DNA of 64,000 nucleotides from Bacillota bacterium (GTDB taxonomy: Bacteria; Bacillota; Clostridia; Lachnospirales; Lachnospiraceae), in contig JAEZKD010000207.1 in NCBI GenBank assembly GCA_023415655.1, positions 27,789-91,788 on the forward strand. The letters run 5' to 3'. The position numbers were made by a program, and so were the translations under genes. Shown here piece after piece: positions 18,196 to 27,340 of the stretch. Under the pieces are notes generated by a model, which was given only the letters and a program-made list of their open reading frames with translations, was not told the origin of the DNA and searched no databases. Position 1 is the first letter of the stretch. Every line of letters begins with the position of its first letter.

Positions 18196-19386
18196 ATGGG
18201 AAAGTACAATTTAGATGCTTATATAGAACGAAGGGGAAGTGATTGCATCAAGTTTGATTGGGCAAAAGAACACGGATATGAGGATGATATTATGCCCTTC
18301 TGGGTTGCAGATATGGATTTTGAGACGGTACCTGAAGTGTCAAGAGCAATCTGTGAACGAACGAAGCACGGTATTTATGGATATACACTTCCAAAAGAGG
18401 ATTATTGGGATACCGTAATTAAGTGGTTGAGCAAACATTTTGGATTTTCCCCTAAAAAAGAATGGGGGTTTTATACACCTGGTGTTGTCTTTGCACTTTC
18501 ATCGGCCATTCGTTCTTTTACGAAGGAGGGGGATGCGGTGATGATTCAGCGACCGGTTTACCATCCGTTTACAAAGATGGTGGAGAAAAATCATAGAGAA
18601 CTTGTGAATTCACCTCTAAAACTTGTGAAAACTAAGTTAGGATTTCATTATGAGATGGATTATGAGGATTTTGAGACTAAGATAATCGATCATAAGGTGA
18701 AGCTATTCTTATTGTGTAACCCACATAATCCTGGAGGCAGAGTATGGACCAGGGAGGAGCTTGAGCGCATTGGAGATATCTGTGTACGACATAACGTAAT
18801 CGTTGTCAGTGACGAAATCCATGCAGATTTTGCCTTTGCTCCACATAAGCACACGGTATTTGCATCGATCAAAGAGGAGTTTTTAAACTGTACTGTGACC
18901 TGCACTTCACCAACTAAGACGTTTAATCTAGCAGGTTTGCAGATTTCTAATATATTTTGTGCCAACGAGGCAATGCGTAATCAGATGATAGAAGATATTA
19001 TGAATACAGGTTATGATGAACCGAATATCTTTGGAATCGTTGCTTGTAAGGCAGCCTATGAGTATGGAGAAGAGTGGTTAGTTGAGATTAAACAATACAT
19101 TCAAGATAATATGCAATATGTCAGAGAGGTTCTTACTAAGAATTTACCAAAGGTAAAAATGATGGATACAGAAGGAACCTACCTTGCATGGCTGGACTTT
19201 TCAGCGTATCAGTTGACTGAGCAAGAAATAGAGGAACTTATGGTAAACGAAGCTAAGCTTTGGTTAGTTTCAGGAACTACGTTTGGACCAGAAGGTTTGG
19301 GCTTTAAACGAATTAATGTTGCTACTTCACGAGCTTACCTAGAAAAAGCGATGAATTCATTGTGTGAAACTTTCAAAGATTTGTAA
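18196..19386 (+). CDS. MalY/PatB-family cystathionine beta-lyase
   Basis: A 396-aa PLP enzyme of fold type I. The family signature ADMDF (MPFWVADMDFETVPEV), YGYTLP, NPHNPGGRVWTREEL, DEIHADF and the Schiff-base lysine K241 in SPTKTFNLAGLQ are all present, and length is typical. Members cleave cystathionine and other cysteine S-conjugates to thiol, pyruvate and ammonia; some act as regulators. AAGGAAGG precedes the ATG. It is a single gene. Confidence 0.87.
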   Translation: MGKYNLDAYIERRGSDCIKFDWAKEHGYEDDIMPFWVADMDFETVPEVSRAICERTKHGIYGYTLPKEDYWDTVIKWLSKHFGFSPKKEWGFYTPGVVFALSSAIRSFTKEGDAVMIQRPVYHPFTKMVEKNHRELVNSPLKLVKTKLGFHYEMDYEDFETKIIDHKVKLFLLCNPHNPGGRVWTREELERIGDICVRHNVIVVSDEIHADFAFAPHKHTVFASIKEEFLNCTVTCTSPTKTFNLAGLQISNIFCANEAMRNQMIEDIMNTGYDEPNIFGIVACKAAYEYGEEWLVEIKQYIQDNMQYVREVLTKNLPKVKMMDTEGTYLAWLDFSAYQLTEQEIEELMVNEAKLWLVSGTTFGPEGLGFKRINVATSRAYLEKAMNSLCETFKDL

Positions 19387-19407
19387 CAAAAAGTAACACA
19401 TTATTAA

Positions 19408-19435
19408 TTGTGTTTTACAGAATACGTGGTATATT
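19408..19435 (+). promoter_or_regulatory. Probable extended -10 promoter of the lipoprotein gene
   Basis: TATATT (19430-19435) with a TGG extension; a weak -35 TTGTGT lies 16 bases upstream (19408-19413). Confidence 0.45.
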
Positions 19436-19477
19436 GTAGGTTATAAGGGAGAGGAAAGACATTAGGAGGTCTACACT

Positions 19478-20251
19478 ATGAGATTGAAGACATGGCTACA
19501 ACGTGGAATAATTATGCTAATTACAGCTTTTAGTTTAATCATGGTAACAGGATGTGCAAAGAAGGAAGCACCGTTGGGGAACGAAGAATTACTAGTGTCT
19601 CCAGTTATTTCACCAAGTGGTGAACCGACACCAGCACCAACACCAATTGCTATGACACCTGCACCGGGCGTGACTATCACACCAACTCCAGAACCAACGA
19701 AGGAGCCTACGAAAGCACCAGTAGTATACTTAACCCAAGAAGAAGGAGAAATGAAGCTAAAAGAGAAAGTCGATACCTCGATGTATTCGTACAAACTCTT
19801 AGATCAAGTTTTTGAATTAGATGGGAATAGTTATTTTGTGTTTGAAATGTTCCAAGGGGAAAATGTAGTGGAACCATATATATTAGTTGATCGTGTTTCT
19901 GGGGAACTATCCTTGTATGATAAGGACGGGAATCTAATTCCATTTACTAAGTTTCCAATCGATGCTTCTGAGAAACTAGAAGAGGATGAATACGAAGTGT
20001 CAATGGAATCTGCACTTTCAATACTTAAAAAAATACCAAAGGAAAAACTCGGACTTTTAAATAACTTATCTCATTACACCATTATAGCTGATGAATGGAC
20101 AACGATCGTTAATACCGATGTTTGCTATTGCTTTAATGTATATGAAGGTAGTGAAGAAGGACAACTTGTAGCTTCTTATTATGTGTCTACGCTTGGTACG
20201 GCAGTTTATACCTTTGATGAAGAAAACGGAGAGTTTATCCGTTGTGATTAA
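19478..20251 (+). CDS. Putative lipoprotein with Pro/Thr-rich linker, unknown function
   Basis: A 257-aa protein. A signal peptide ends in the lipobox VTGC with Cys26 as the lipid anchor. Residues about 45-85 are a Pro/Thr/Glu-rich spacer (SGEPTPAPTPIAMTPAPG and TPTPEPTKEPTKAP), which holds the rest away from the membrane. The C-terminal about 165 residues form an alpha/beta domain with VFEMFQGENVVEPYILVDRVSGELSLYDKDG; the VSGE.YD pattern is reminiscent of PepSY-like or other small extracytoplasmic domains, but I cannot assign it. AGGAGG precedes the ATG. It is monocistronic. Confidence 0.75.
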   Translation: MRLKTWLQRGIIMLITAFSLIMVTGCAKKEAPLGNEELLVSPVISPSGEPTPAPTPIAMTPAPGVTITPTPEPTKEPTKAPVVYLTQEEGEMKLKEKVDTSMYSYKLLDQVFELDGNSYFVFEMFQGENVVEPYILVDRVSGELSLYDKDGNLIPFTKFPIDASEKLEEDEYEVSMESALSILKKIPKEKLGLLNNLSHYTIIADEWTTIVNTDVCYCFNVYEGSEEGQLVASYYVSTLGTAVYTFDEENGEFIRCD

Positions 20252-20261
20252 ATAAAAAGAC

Positions 20262-20298
20262 GGGGCTGTTGCATTTATGTAATGGCCCCTTAAATTTT
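20262..20298 (+). terminator. Terminator of the lipoprotein gene
   Basis: A 12-bp stem with G-U pairs (GGGGCTGTTGCA with TGTAATGGCCCC, 20262-20289) and a short T-rich tail. Confidence 0.75.
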
Positions 20299-20320
20299 GT
20301 AGGGTTACACGAGTGTCTTC

Positions 20321-20349
20321 TTGAAAGTAGTGTCACATAATGGTATAAT
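20321..20349 (+). promoter_or_regulatory. Strong promoter of the four-gene unknown operon
   Basis: TTGAAA (20321-20326), 17 bases, a perfect TATAAT (20344-20349) with a TGG extended -10. It lies about 40 bases before the GTG of the first gene. Confidence 0.75.
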
Positions 20350-20389
20350 TACAAGAAAAGTTTGACTTAAATGAGGTTAGGGTGGAATT

Positions 20390-23300
20390 GTGAAAGAAAA
20401 GATTGAACAATTAGCTAGGGGTAATTTTGATTATGAACCTCCAAGAATTCTTGTTTCCGAGGAAGAGATTACGATTACAGTGGAAACTGGAAGTACATAT
20501 CAAGGTTCATTCTCAATCCAAAACAGTGAGGGCAGCCGAATGAAGGGTGTCCTATATTCGTCGTCTCGACTACTTTGTATCGAAACAGATAAATTCATAG
20601 GAGAAACAACACAGATTCGCTATCATTACGTTGCTGATTATCAAAACAGTGGAGATGAATGTCATGAAACAATAAGTATCATTTCTGATTGTGGAGAGTT
20701 GACAATTCCAGTTCATATTATCGTGGAAGCACCATATTGTGAGACCAGTCTTGGGAAAATAAAAGATTTATTTCAGTTTGCGAATCTTGCAAAAGTGAAC
20801 TGGACCGAGGCAAAGCAAGTATTTAAGTCAGAGAAATTTGAAAAGATGGTGGATTATTATGATAAACAGCATCTCTTATTATATCAAAGTTTGGTAAAGA
20901 GTAGCTCTATTAGTCAAGCGTTGGATGAATTCTTAGTAGCAACTCATAAGAAGACAGCGGTCATAATTACAATCGATAAATCAGATTCAGAATATGATGC
21001 TGGTCCTTATAATTTCATGGATAAATTTAAGATTACGAAGGATGGATGGGGGTATCAAGAGGTAAGAATCTCCACGAATGCATCTTTTCTAGAACTGGAA
21101 CGAAAAATCGTATGGGTAGATAACTTTATCAACAATGAATGTGAAATCAATTATGTAATTAAGACAGAGGGGATGAAAGAGGGCATCCATTATGGAACCA
21201 TTGTAGTGGAAACGGTATCTCAGAAGTTATGTTTTCATATTAAAGTTCGCTGCAATCGTAGTAGCAGAAATGAACGTTTAAAGCAGCGTAAAGTAAACCA
21301 TGTAAAGTCTCAGCTGGTAAAGAATTATCTTGATTTTCGATTTAATCGAATCTCTTCTAGCAAATACGTAGCAGAAGCGGAGGTATTGTTAAAAAATCTA
21401 ACAAATTATGATCGTGACCAAGTAGACTATGCTCTTTACCATCTTCATCTTCAATTAATTGCTGGGCGTGATGTGGCTTTTTCTTCTGCTCTCTTTGCAT
21501 TTGAAGAAAAATATGACGAACTTCGCTACCATCATGAAGTTTCCTATGGTATCTTACTATATTTAAAGACCTTACGTAAAAAATCCAATGTGGATATAGC
21601 TGCCGCATACAATGAAATTCAAGAGATATACAGTCGAAATTCAGACTCTTATCTTTTATTTTGGTGTCTTTGTTATCTTGATAAACAGTATGAAACGAAT
21701 CATTCTAAGAAGTATCAAGACATTAAGCAGCTATATGAGCAAGGCGTTAAAAGTCCAATACTATATTATGAGGCAGCAGCCTTAGTATTAGAGGATTCTA
21801 GTTTATTAAGAAGCTTGGATGGATTTGAGCGACAATTGGTTGTATTTTTATTACGTCAGAAGGTTCTCACTAAGGAGCTGGCAGCAATTGTGTCCTATTT
21901 GATCGGTAAAGAAAAGGTATTTATGAGTATAAACCTCATGATTTGCAAGAGGATTTATGAGCAATTTAAAATTAAAGAAGCATTACAGGTGCTATTAAGT
22001 TTATTAATTCGTTCTCATAATCGATCAAATAAGTATCATTCCTATTTTGAAGCAGGAGTTAATCAACAATTAAGAGTAACAGAGCTTCCAGAGTATTATG
22101 TTTATACGATGAATGAAGAACTTTATGTCCCTATTCATCCATCCGTATTAGCCTATTTTAATTTTAATAATAGTCTACCAGAAAAGAAGAGAGCCTTTTA
22201 TTATTGCTGTCTGTTGGAAAATGCAAAGACTAATCCTGAGATATTAAATCAGCATAGAGAGGAAATTCTAGAATTTATCCTACAACAGTTACGTAATCAT
22301 TGTGTCAATGTACACCTTTGTGTCTTGTGTGATACTTTAATAACTCAGGAAACCTTAACGAAGGAGCTTGCTAGCTTATTACCTGAGTTATCCTTTTTAT
22401 ATGTTTTGGAATGTCCAAATCAAAAGATTAAGTCTGTTTCTGTCTATCACAAAGAGCTTAAGCTAGAGAGCAATGTACCAATTCATAATCAAAAAGCATA
22501 TGTTTATTTGTGGACGGAGAATGCAAAGATTGTATTGATTGACAATAATGAACAAAGATACCATGCAACCATTGGGTATGCACTACGAAAAGTATCACAC
22601 CTGGAAGGGTTATATGATAAGATGTATGAGTTAGCACCAGACAATGCTAATTTAGTTCTTTATCTTTCGGATAAGGCACAATATTATCAGAAATTTGATT
22701 CTCGTACCATTGAGCTTAGAAAGCAAGTTACTCTATTATCAAACCTTACCAAGGAATATCAAAAGAATTTTTTACAGACCTTAATCCATTACTATTATGA
22801 TAATTTTGAAGGAGAGATTCTGGAGAATTATTTGATGCAGATTGACTTGCATCTCATTGAACGCAACGGACGTAGTAAGATAATTGAATTTATGATAGTA
22901 AGAGATTTGGATCAGATTGCATTCAAAGCAATGGCAGAGCTAGGATATGAAGGGGTAGATTTAAAACGTTTGTTAAAGTTGTGCTCTCGAGTGATTGCCA
23001 ATGCAGATGGAGTATCAGAGAAAGTAGATATTCTAGTAGAAATTTCACACTATGTATTTATCCATGGAAGATACGATGTACCTGTGTTGGAGTATTTGAA
23101 CCGTTATTTTAATGGTACTACAAGTGAAATGTTTGCACTTTGGAGAACTTCCAAGGACAATAATTTAGATACATCTGATTTAGAGGAACGTTTGCTAGGT
23201 CAGATGCTCTTTACAGAGAGCTACATGAGTGATGCAAAAGCAGTTTTTATGAGCTACTATCACAATGGATGTAATCGAAAGCTGATTCGGGCATTCCTAT

Positions 23301-23950
23301 CCTATTACTCCTATAAATATTTGATTTTTGATCGTTCTGCTGATGTTGAGATTTTTGATGTGATACGACAAGAATTAAATTATGAAGATAATGAAATAGC
23401 GATGCAAGCTTATCTAAAGTATGAATCTACTTTAGAGTATCTTGCTGATAGTGAGATCAAATACATTGATTATCAATTGAGTGTATTCGAGCAAAAAGGT
23501 ATCTTACTTCCTTTTTATCAAAATTTTCAACGTAATATGAGAATACCACAGAGTATGTACGATAAGTTTTATGTGGAGTATCGAACCAATCCAAAGCATA
23601 AGGTATTCATTCACTATTCACTGGAAGGTGAAGAAATCAATGGTGAATATTGTGTGGAAGAGATGAACAATCTTTATTATGGGATTTTTGTCAAAGAGTT
23701 TATCTTGTTCCAAGGGGAAACCCTACAATACTATATCTCTGAAATCATCGACGGAAAAGAAGTGATTACGAAAAGTCAGACAGTAACTATTGAACCTGAG
23801 ATGCAGCAGTATGAAGAAAATAATTATCATCGTATTAATCAGATTATTGAAGCTAGAGAGCTGAGAGATGAAGCTACTATGAATCGTTTATTGGAAACAT
23901 ACGTAAAGCTTGATTACTCGATTGATGCAATGTTTCGACCAATAATTTAG
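20390..23950 (+). CDS. Large beta-sandwich/alpha-solenoid protein (DUF5717-like), unknown function
   Basis: A 1186-aa protein with no signal peptide or membrane helix. Residues about 15-115 look beta-rich (EEITITVETGSTYQGSFSIQ to LTIPVHIIVEA), and 200-290 look like a second beta domain. From about 300 to 1010 the sequence is helical and repeat-like (RNSDSYLLFWCLCYLDKQYE, SPILYYEAAALVLED), as in TPR-type solenoids. Residues 1055-1130 return to strands (HKVFIHYSLEGEEINGEY), with a helical tail. I recall this architecture as DUF5717 of Lachnospiraceae. The start is GTG at 20390 after AGGGTGG. Three genes follow in the same direction with gaps of 16-21 bases. A scaffold or adaptor role is inference. 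Confidence 0.7.
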   Translation: MKEKIEQLARGNFDYEPPRILVSEEEITITVETGSTYQGSFSIQNSEGSRMKGVLYSSSRLLCIETDKFIGETTQIRYHYVADYQNSGDECHETISIISDCGELTIPVHIIVEAPYCETSLGKIKDLFQFANLAKVNWTEAKQVFKSEKFEKMVDYYDKQHLLLYQSLVKSSSISQALDEFLVATHKKTAVIITIDKSDSEYDAGPYNFMDKFKITKDGWGYQEVRISTNASFLELERKIVWVDNFINNECEINYVIKTEGMKEGIHYGTIVVETVSQKLCFHIKVRCNRSSRNERLKQRKVNHVKSQLVKNYLDFRFNRISSSKYVAEAEVLLKNLTNYDRDQVDYALYHLHLQLIAGRDVAFSSALFAFEEKYDELRYHHEVSYGILLYLKTLRKKSNVDIAAAYNEIQEIYSRNSDSYLLFWCLCYLDKQYETNHSKKYQDIKQLYEQGVKSPILYYEAAALVLEDSSLLRSLDGFERQLVVFLLRQKVLTKELAAIVSYLIGKEKVFMSINLMICKRIYEQFKIKEALQVLLSLLIRSHNRSNKYHSYFEAGVNQQLRVTELPEYYVYTMNEELYVPIHPSVLAYFNFNNSLPEKKRAFYYCCLLENAKTNPEILNQHREEILEFILQQLRNHCVNVHLCVLCDTLITQETLTKELASLLPELSFLYVLECPNQKIKSVSVYHKELKLESNVPIHNQKAYVYLWTENAKIVLIDNNEQRYHATIGYALRKVSHLEGLYDKMYELAPDNANLVLYLSDKAQYYQKFDSRTIELRKQVTLLSNLTKEYQKNFLQTLIHYYYDNFEGEILENYLMQIDLHLIERNGRSKIIEFMIVRDLDQIAFKAMAELGYEGVDLKRLLKLCSRVIANADGVSEKVDILVEISHYVFIHGRYDVPVLEYLNRYFNGTTSEMFALWRTSKDNNLDTSDLEERLLGQMLFTESYMSDAKAVFMSYYHNGCNRKLIRAFLSYYSYKYLIFDRSADVEIFDVIRQELNYEDNEIAMQAYLKYESTLEYLADSEIKYIDYQLSVFEQKGILLPFYQNFQRNMRIPQSMYDKFYVEYRTNPKHKVFIHYSLEGEEINGEYCVEEMNNLYYGIFVKEFILFQGETLQYYISEIIDGKEVITKSQTVTIEPEMQQYEENNYHRINQIIEARELRDEATMNRLLETYVKLDYSIDAMFRPII

Positions 23951-23969
23951 GGGAAGAGAGGTGGTATGA

Positions 23970-25232
23970 ATGGGTGAAAGTAAACAAATCCTATTGGGAA
24001 TTGACTTAAAAGAAGATGTAACACAGGTAAGTCTTTATCATTTACATCATAGTGATATGATTAGCGTTAGTATGTCTGCAGATACAACCAACCCATTGGT
24101 ACCAACTTGCCTTTTAGTTAAGGAAAGCACTAAGGAGTGGTATTTTGGGGAGGAAGCGATACGATTTAAAGAACTTAATGCAGGAATTTTTGTAGATCAT
24201 CTTCTATCTCGTGTAAAAAGAGAAGAAAGTATCGAAATATATTCAACAGTATTTACTCCAATCGCTTTACTATCAAAATTTTTTAAGAAAATTTTAGGAC
24301 ATATTCGACAAAATTATTTGAACACAACAATTAGTAAGCTAGTAATCACCTCGGATGACACAAGTCCAAAGATGTGTGAGGCTATTTATGAGTCATTGGC
24401 ATTACTAGGACTTGAACGTGATCGGGTAAGTGTAATTAGTCGAGTTCAAAGTTTTATGTATTATATTTTAAGTCAAAAACAGGATCTTTGGTCGAATGAC
24501 GTAGGATTATTTCATTTTGATGAGAATGGACTGATGTATTATCGTATGTCTGTAAATCGGAGAAGTCATCCCATTCCAGTTTTAGTTCATAAGATTAATC
24601 TTACAGAAGAATTTAACTATCTGATGCTGGAGGCAGATGAGACGGAGAGATTTTCACAAAGGTTTGAGAATACAGTAAATCAGTTGTTACACAAACGCCT
24701 GACAACCTCTTTATTCTTTACAGGGGAGGGCTTCTCTGGAGTTTGGATCGATGCAATACTCAAGCGTTTGTGTGTTGGACGAAGAGTATTTAAGGGTCAG
24801 AATCTTTATACCAAAGGTGCTTGTTACGCAGCAAAAGCAATGCTGTATCAAGAATTGCAGGATTATCTATTACTTAGTGATGAGATGATTACCTCCTCGA
24901 TTTACCTTCGCTTATATCAGGATGCAAAGGAAATGAATTATGAATTAGCCCAAGCAGGGACTCCTTGGTGGCAAATCGATGAAAGTATTACGGTTATTTT
25001 AGATAAGACGAAGGACTTGGAATTCACGGTTGTAAATTTACTAAAACGTGAACCTATCAAAGAAGTCGTTCATATGGATGGAGTCATGGAGAGAGAGAAC
25101 AAGACAATTCGGCTGTCTTTGAATCTTCATTTTGTTGACCGAGAGACAGCAGTACTCACCATCCGAGATACTGGATTTGGAGAGTTTTATGAGACTACGT
25201 ATCGAATTTGGGAGGAGATATTAACTCTCTAA
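23970..25232 (+). CDS. Diverged Hsp70/actin-fold ATPase-like protein (DUF5716-like)
   Basis: A 420-aa protein whose segments line up in order with an Hsp70 nucleotide-binding domain. ILLGIDLKED (7-16) resembles phosphate-1; VPTCLLV...WYFGEEA (44-63) resembles the PS.V.F...VG..A stretch; TPIALLSKFFKKILGHIRQ (96-114) resembles the pre-lobe helix; LVITSDD (124-130) resembles ITVPA; LFFTGEGF...GQNLYTKGACYAAKA (248-290) resembles the adenosine motif. The phosphate-2 DLGGGT loop appears only as HFDENG (182-187), so ATPase activity may be reduced. The C-terminal about 100 residues are strand-rich. The ATG follows GAGGTGG, 19 bases after the preceding gene. The Hsp70 relation is my reading, not a search result. 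Confidence 0.65.
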   Translation: MGESKQILLGIDLKEDVTQVSLYHLHHSDMISVSMSADTTNPLVPTCLLVKESTKEWYFGEEAIRFKELNAGIFVDHLLSRVKREESIEIYSTVFTPIALLSKFFKKILGHIRQNYLNTTISKLVITSDDTSPKMCEAIYESLALLGLERDRVSVISRVQSFMYYILSQKQDLWSNDVGLFHFDENGLMYYRMSVNRRSHPIPVLVHKINLTEEFNYLMLEADETERFSQRFENTVNQLLHKRLTTSLFFTGEGFSGVWIDAILKRLCVGRRVFKGQNLYTKGACYAAKAMLYQELQDYLLLSDEMITSSIYLRLYQDAKEMNYELAQAGTPWWQIDESITVILDKTKDLEFTVVNLLKREPIKEVVHMDGVMERENKTIRLSLNLHFVDRETAVLTIRDTGFGEFYETTYRIWEEILTL

Positions 25233-25253
25233 CTATAACAAGGAGGAGACATC

Positions 25254-26090
25254 ATGGGGAAGGTTATCTTGTGTGTCGGAAAAACAGCGAAAACTCCATA
25301 TCTGATGAAAGCAACCGGAACAAAGATCTATACAATGGAAGAGCTATGTTATTATATCTACCATAATGTTGAGACAATTAGTGAGGAATTATTTCAGTTG
25401 GATTTGATCGAATTTATCCGTTCCGAATTGGGGCTTGTAGCACGAGCGGATTATTTACAGGAACTGCTCAAGAAAAAGGTAGGAATTAAGGATCTTGTTG
25501 TTTGTATTCTCTGTAGTGCGGATTACTATGATAAAAATGAAATTAATCAGTTATTGGCAGAAATTGATGTTTTGTATCGCTTAAATTCTGCACAAAGAAA
25601 AAAACGCCATGCTGATTTTTGCATGAGGCATCATCAGTGGAGTGAAGCGATGAGGGAATACCGAAAGATTCTTAACAGTAAGGAATTCACAGAGCTTACA
25701 AGCGAAGAATATGGTGACATTCTCCATAACATTGGAGTTTTGGAAGCAAGATCTGGAGCTTTCGTGGTTGCAGCCAATAAGTTTCGAGAAGCTTATGAAC
25801 GAAATCACAAAGAGGCATCATTAAAACAGTATTTGTATGCATTAAAGCTTGGAAAACAAGAGGAAGTATTAGAACAAGAAATCAAACTATACGTTGGTAC
25901 TCGTGAATTGTTAGAAACGTTGGAACAAAAGTTTTTACGTATTGAGGAGGAAAGTGAATATACAGCTCTTCATGCACAAGTGAGTCAGCTTACTAAGTTA
26001 AGGCAAGAGGGTAAGATTAAGGATTATTACCATTCTGTGGATGCTTTGCTGCAGCAATTAAAGGACAAGTATCGTAAGAATAGTTTATAG
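25254..26090 (+). CDS. Helical-repeat protein, unknown function
   Basis: A 278-aa soluble protein. The N-terminal about 115 residues begin MGKVILCVGKTAKTPYLMK and look alpha/beta to helical. Residues 120-225 carry a TPR-like pair of helices: RHADFCMRHHQWSEAMREYRK, then DILHNIGVLEARSGAFVVAANKFREAYERN, in which the A..KF..A pattern is typical. The C-terminus is charged coiled coil. AAGGAGGAG precedes the ATG. Its place between the Hsp70-like and membrane genes suggests it bridges them, which is inference. No enzyme motif is visible. Confidence 0.65.
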   Translation: MGKVILCVGKTAKTPYLMKATGTKIYTMEELCYYIYHNVETISEELFQLDLIEFIRSELGLVARADYLQELLKKKVGIKDLVVCILCSADYYDKNEINQLLAEIDVLYRLNSAQRKKRHADFCMRHHQWSEAMREYRKILNSKEFTELTSEEYGDILHNIGVLEARSGAFVVAANKFREAYERNHKEASLKQYLYALKLGKQEEVLEQEIKLYVGTRELLETLEQKFLRIEEESEYTALHAQVSQLTKLRQEGKIKDYYHSVDALLQQLKDKYRKNSL

Positions 26091-26106
26091 AAGAAAGTGG
26101 GTAAGT

Positions 26107-27267
26107 ATGGGTATATTCTCATTTCGTAAACGTAAATCTCGTGGTGAAGCTGGATTTGAACAAATGACGGTTGAGGAAGCATTGAAAAAATATGCAAGCT
26201 CAAGTGAAGATTCGAAGGAAGATATTCTTGCTCTTGCAAGGGAGAATTGCGATCAGATTGCAGAGGTACGGCGTCAATTAGAAGAGGCTAAGACGGAGTA
26301 TGATGCAGTTACTTCTTATCTCTCCGATATTCAAAGAATCGAGCAAATCCCAGCAGAAAGTAGAGAAACGATTGATGATGCTGCAGAGCAGATTCTGAAA
26401 ATGGAAGTAGAACAAAAGAAGATGAAGGATCAAAATAGATCCATTTCAGACTTACAATATCATAATATGGCACAATTTGAAGAGGACATTGAACGAGAAC
26501 TGCCAAGACTTAGGGAGCAGGAGGCATATCAATTAATAATAAAAGAGGATCTTCGACAGCTAGAAGGCGAAAAGGGTGTACAAACATATGAGATTCAACG
26601 TGCCATCGCAAAAAGAGAATTCTTAAAGAGGCTAGCCATTGGATGTCTGGTTCTTATCTTTGGTATCTTTGTGATGTTACTTCTATTACAAAATGCAACA
26701 AAAGCAGATCTTATACTACCGTTTTTCTTAACCGGTATATTTTCTCTTGGTCTTACTTTTTATATTGTGTGGGCACAGCGCCAGAGTATCGTCGCACAAA
26801 AAAAGGCGGAAGCAAAATTAAATCGGGCGATTGTCTTAATCAATAAAGTCAAGATTAAGTATGTAAATTGTACTGCAAGCATTGATTACGCCTATGAGAA
26901 ATATCATGTTAAGGGATACCAGGATCTAAATTATCAGTTTCAAGAATATAAGAAGATGAAGCTTCGGATGGATCAAATAGAGAAAAGCAATGAAAGAGCG
27001 AAATATTATCAAGGAGTTCTAATCAAGGAGCTTCGTAAGTTTGAGATTGAGGATGCAGAAAGCTGGTGTTATCAAGCAGAAGCCTTACTGGATAAAAAGG
27101 AAATGGTGGAGGTGCGCCATCGCTTAAATGTGCGCCGACAAAAGCTTCGTGAACGAGTGGATTACAATACGAATCAGCTGGATATAGTAATGAACGCTCT
27201 GATGAGTCTTAGAAGTAGACATCCAGAATATGAAGAAGAAATTCGAAGATATATGATCTCGTATTAA
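26107..27267 (+). CDS. Two-pass membrane protein with long coiled coils, unknown function
   Basis: A 386-aa protein. Residues 1-15 are basic; 40-175 are predicted coiled coil (CDQIAEVRRQLEEAKTEYDA and on). Two membrane helices follow at about 181-200 (LAIGCLVLIFGIFVMLLLL) and 206-225 (LILPFFLTGIFSLGLTFYIV). A second coiled coil occupies about 228-375. Both long arms are probably cytoplasmic because the hairpin loop is short. It ends the operon and is followed by a terminator. It could anchor the complex encoded upstream to the membrane. Confidence 0.68.
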   Translation: MGIFSFRKRKSRGEAGFEQMTVEEALKKYASSSEDSKEDILALARENCDQIAEVRRQLEEAKTEYDAVTSYLSDIQRIEQIPAESRETIDDAAEQILKMEVEQKKMKDQNRSISDLQYHNMAQFEEDIERELPRLREQEAYQLIIKEDLRQLEGEKGVQTYEIQRAIAKREFLKRLAIGCLVLIFGIFVMLLLLQNATKADLILPFFLTGIFSLGLTFYIVWAQRQSIVAQKKAEAKLNRAIVLINKVKIKYVNCTASIDYAYEKYHVKGYQDLNYQFQEYKKMKLRMDQIEKSNERAKYYQGVLIKELRKFEIEDAESWCYQAEALLDKKEMVEVRHRLNVRRQKLRERVDYNTNQLDIVMNALMSLRSRHPEYEEEIRRYMISY

Positions 27268-27275
27268 GATAGGAA

Positions 27276-27312
27276 AAGACTGTCGCGTCAAAATGACACG
27301 GCAGTCTTTTTT
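27276..27312 (+). terminator. Terminator of the four-gene operon
   Basis: A 15-bp imperfect stem (AAGACTGTCGCGTCA with TGACACGGCAGTCTT), a 3-base loop and six T. Confidence 0.85.
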
Positions 27313-27340
27313 AGTTTATGCTTTTGGTAGAAAGATGATC

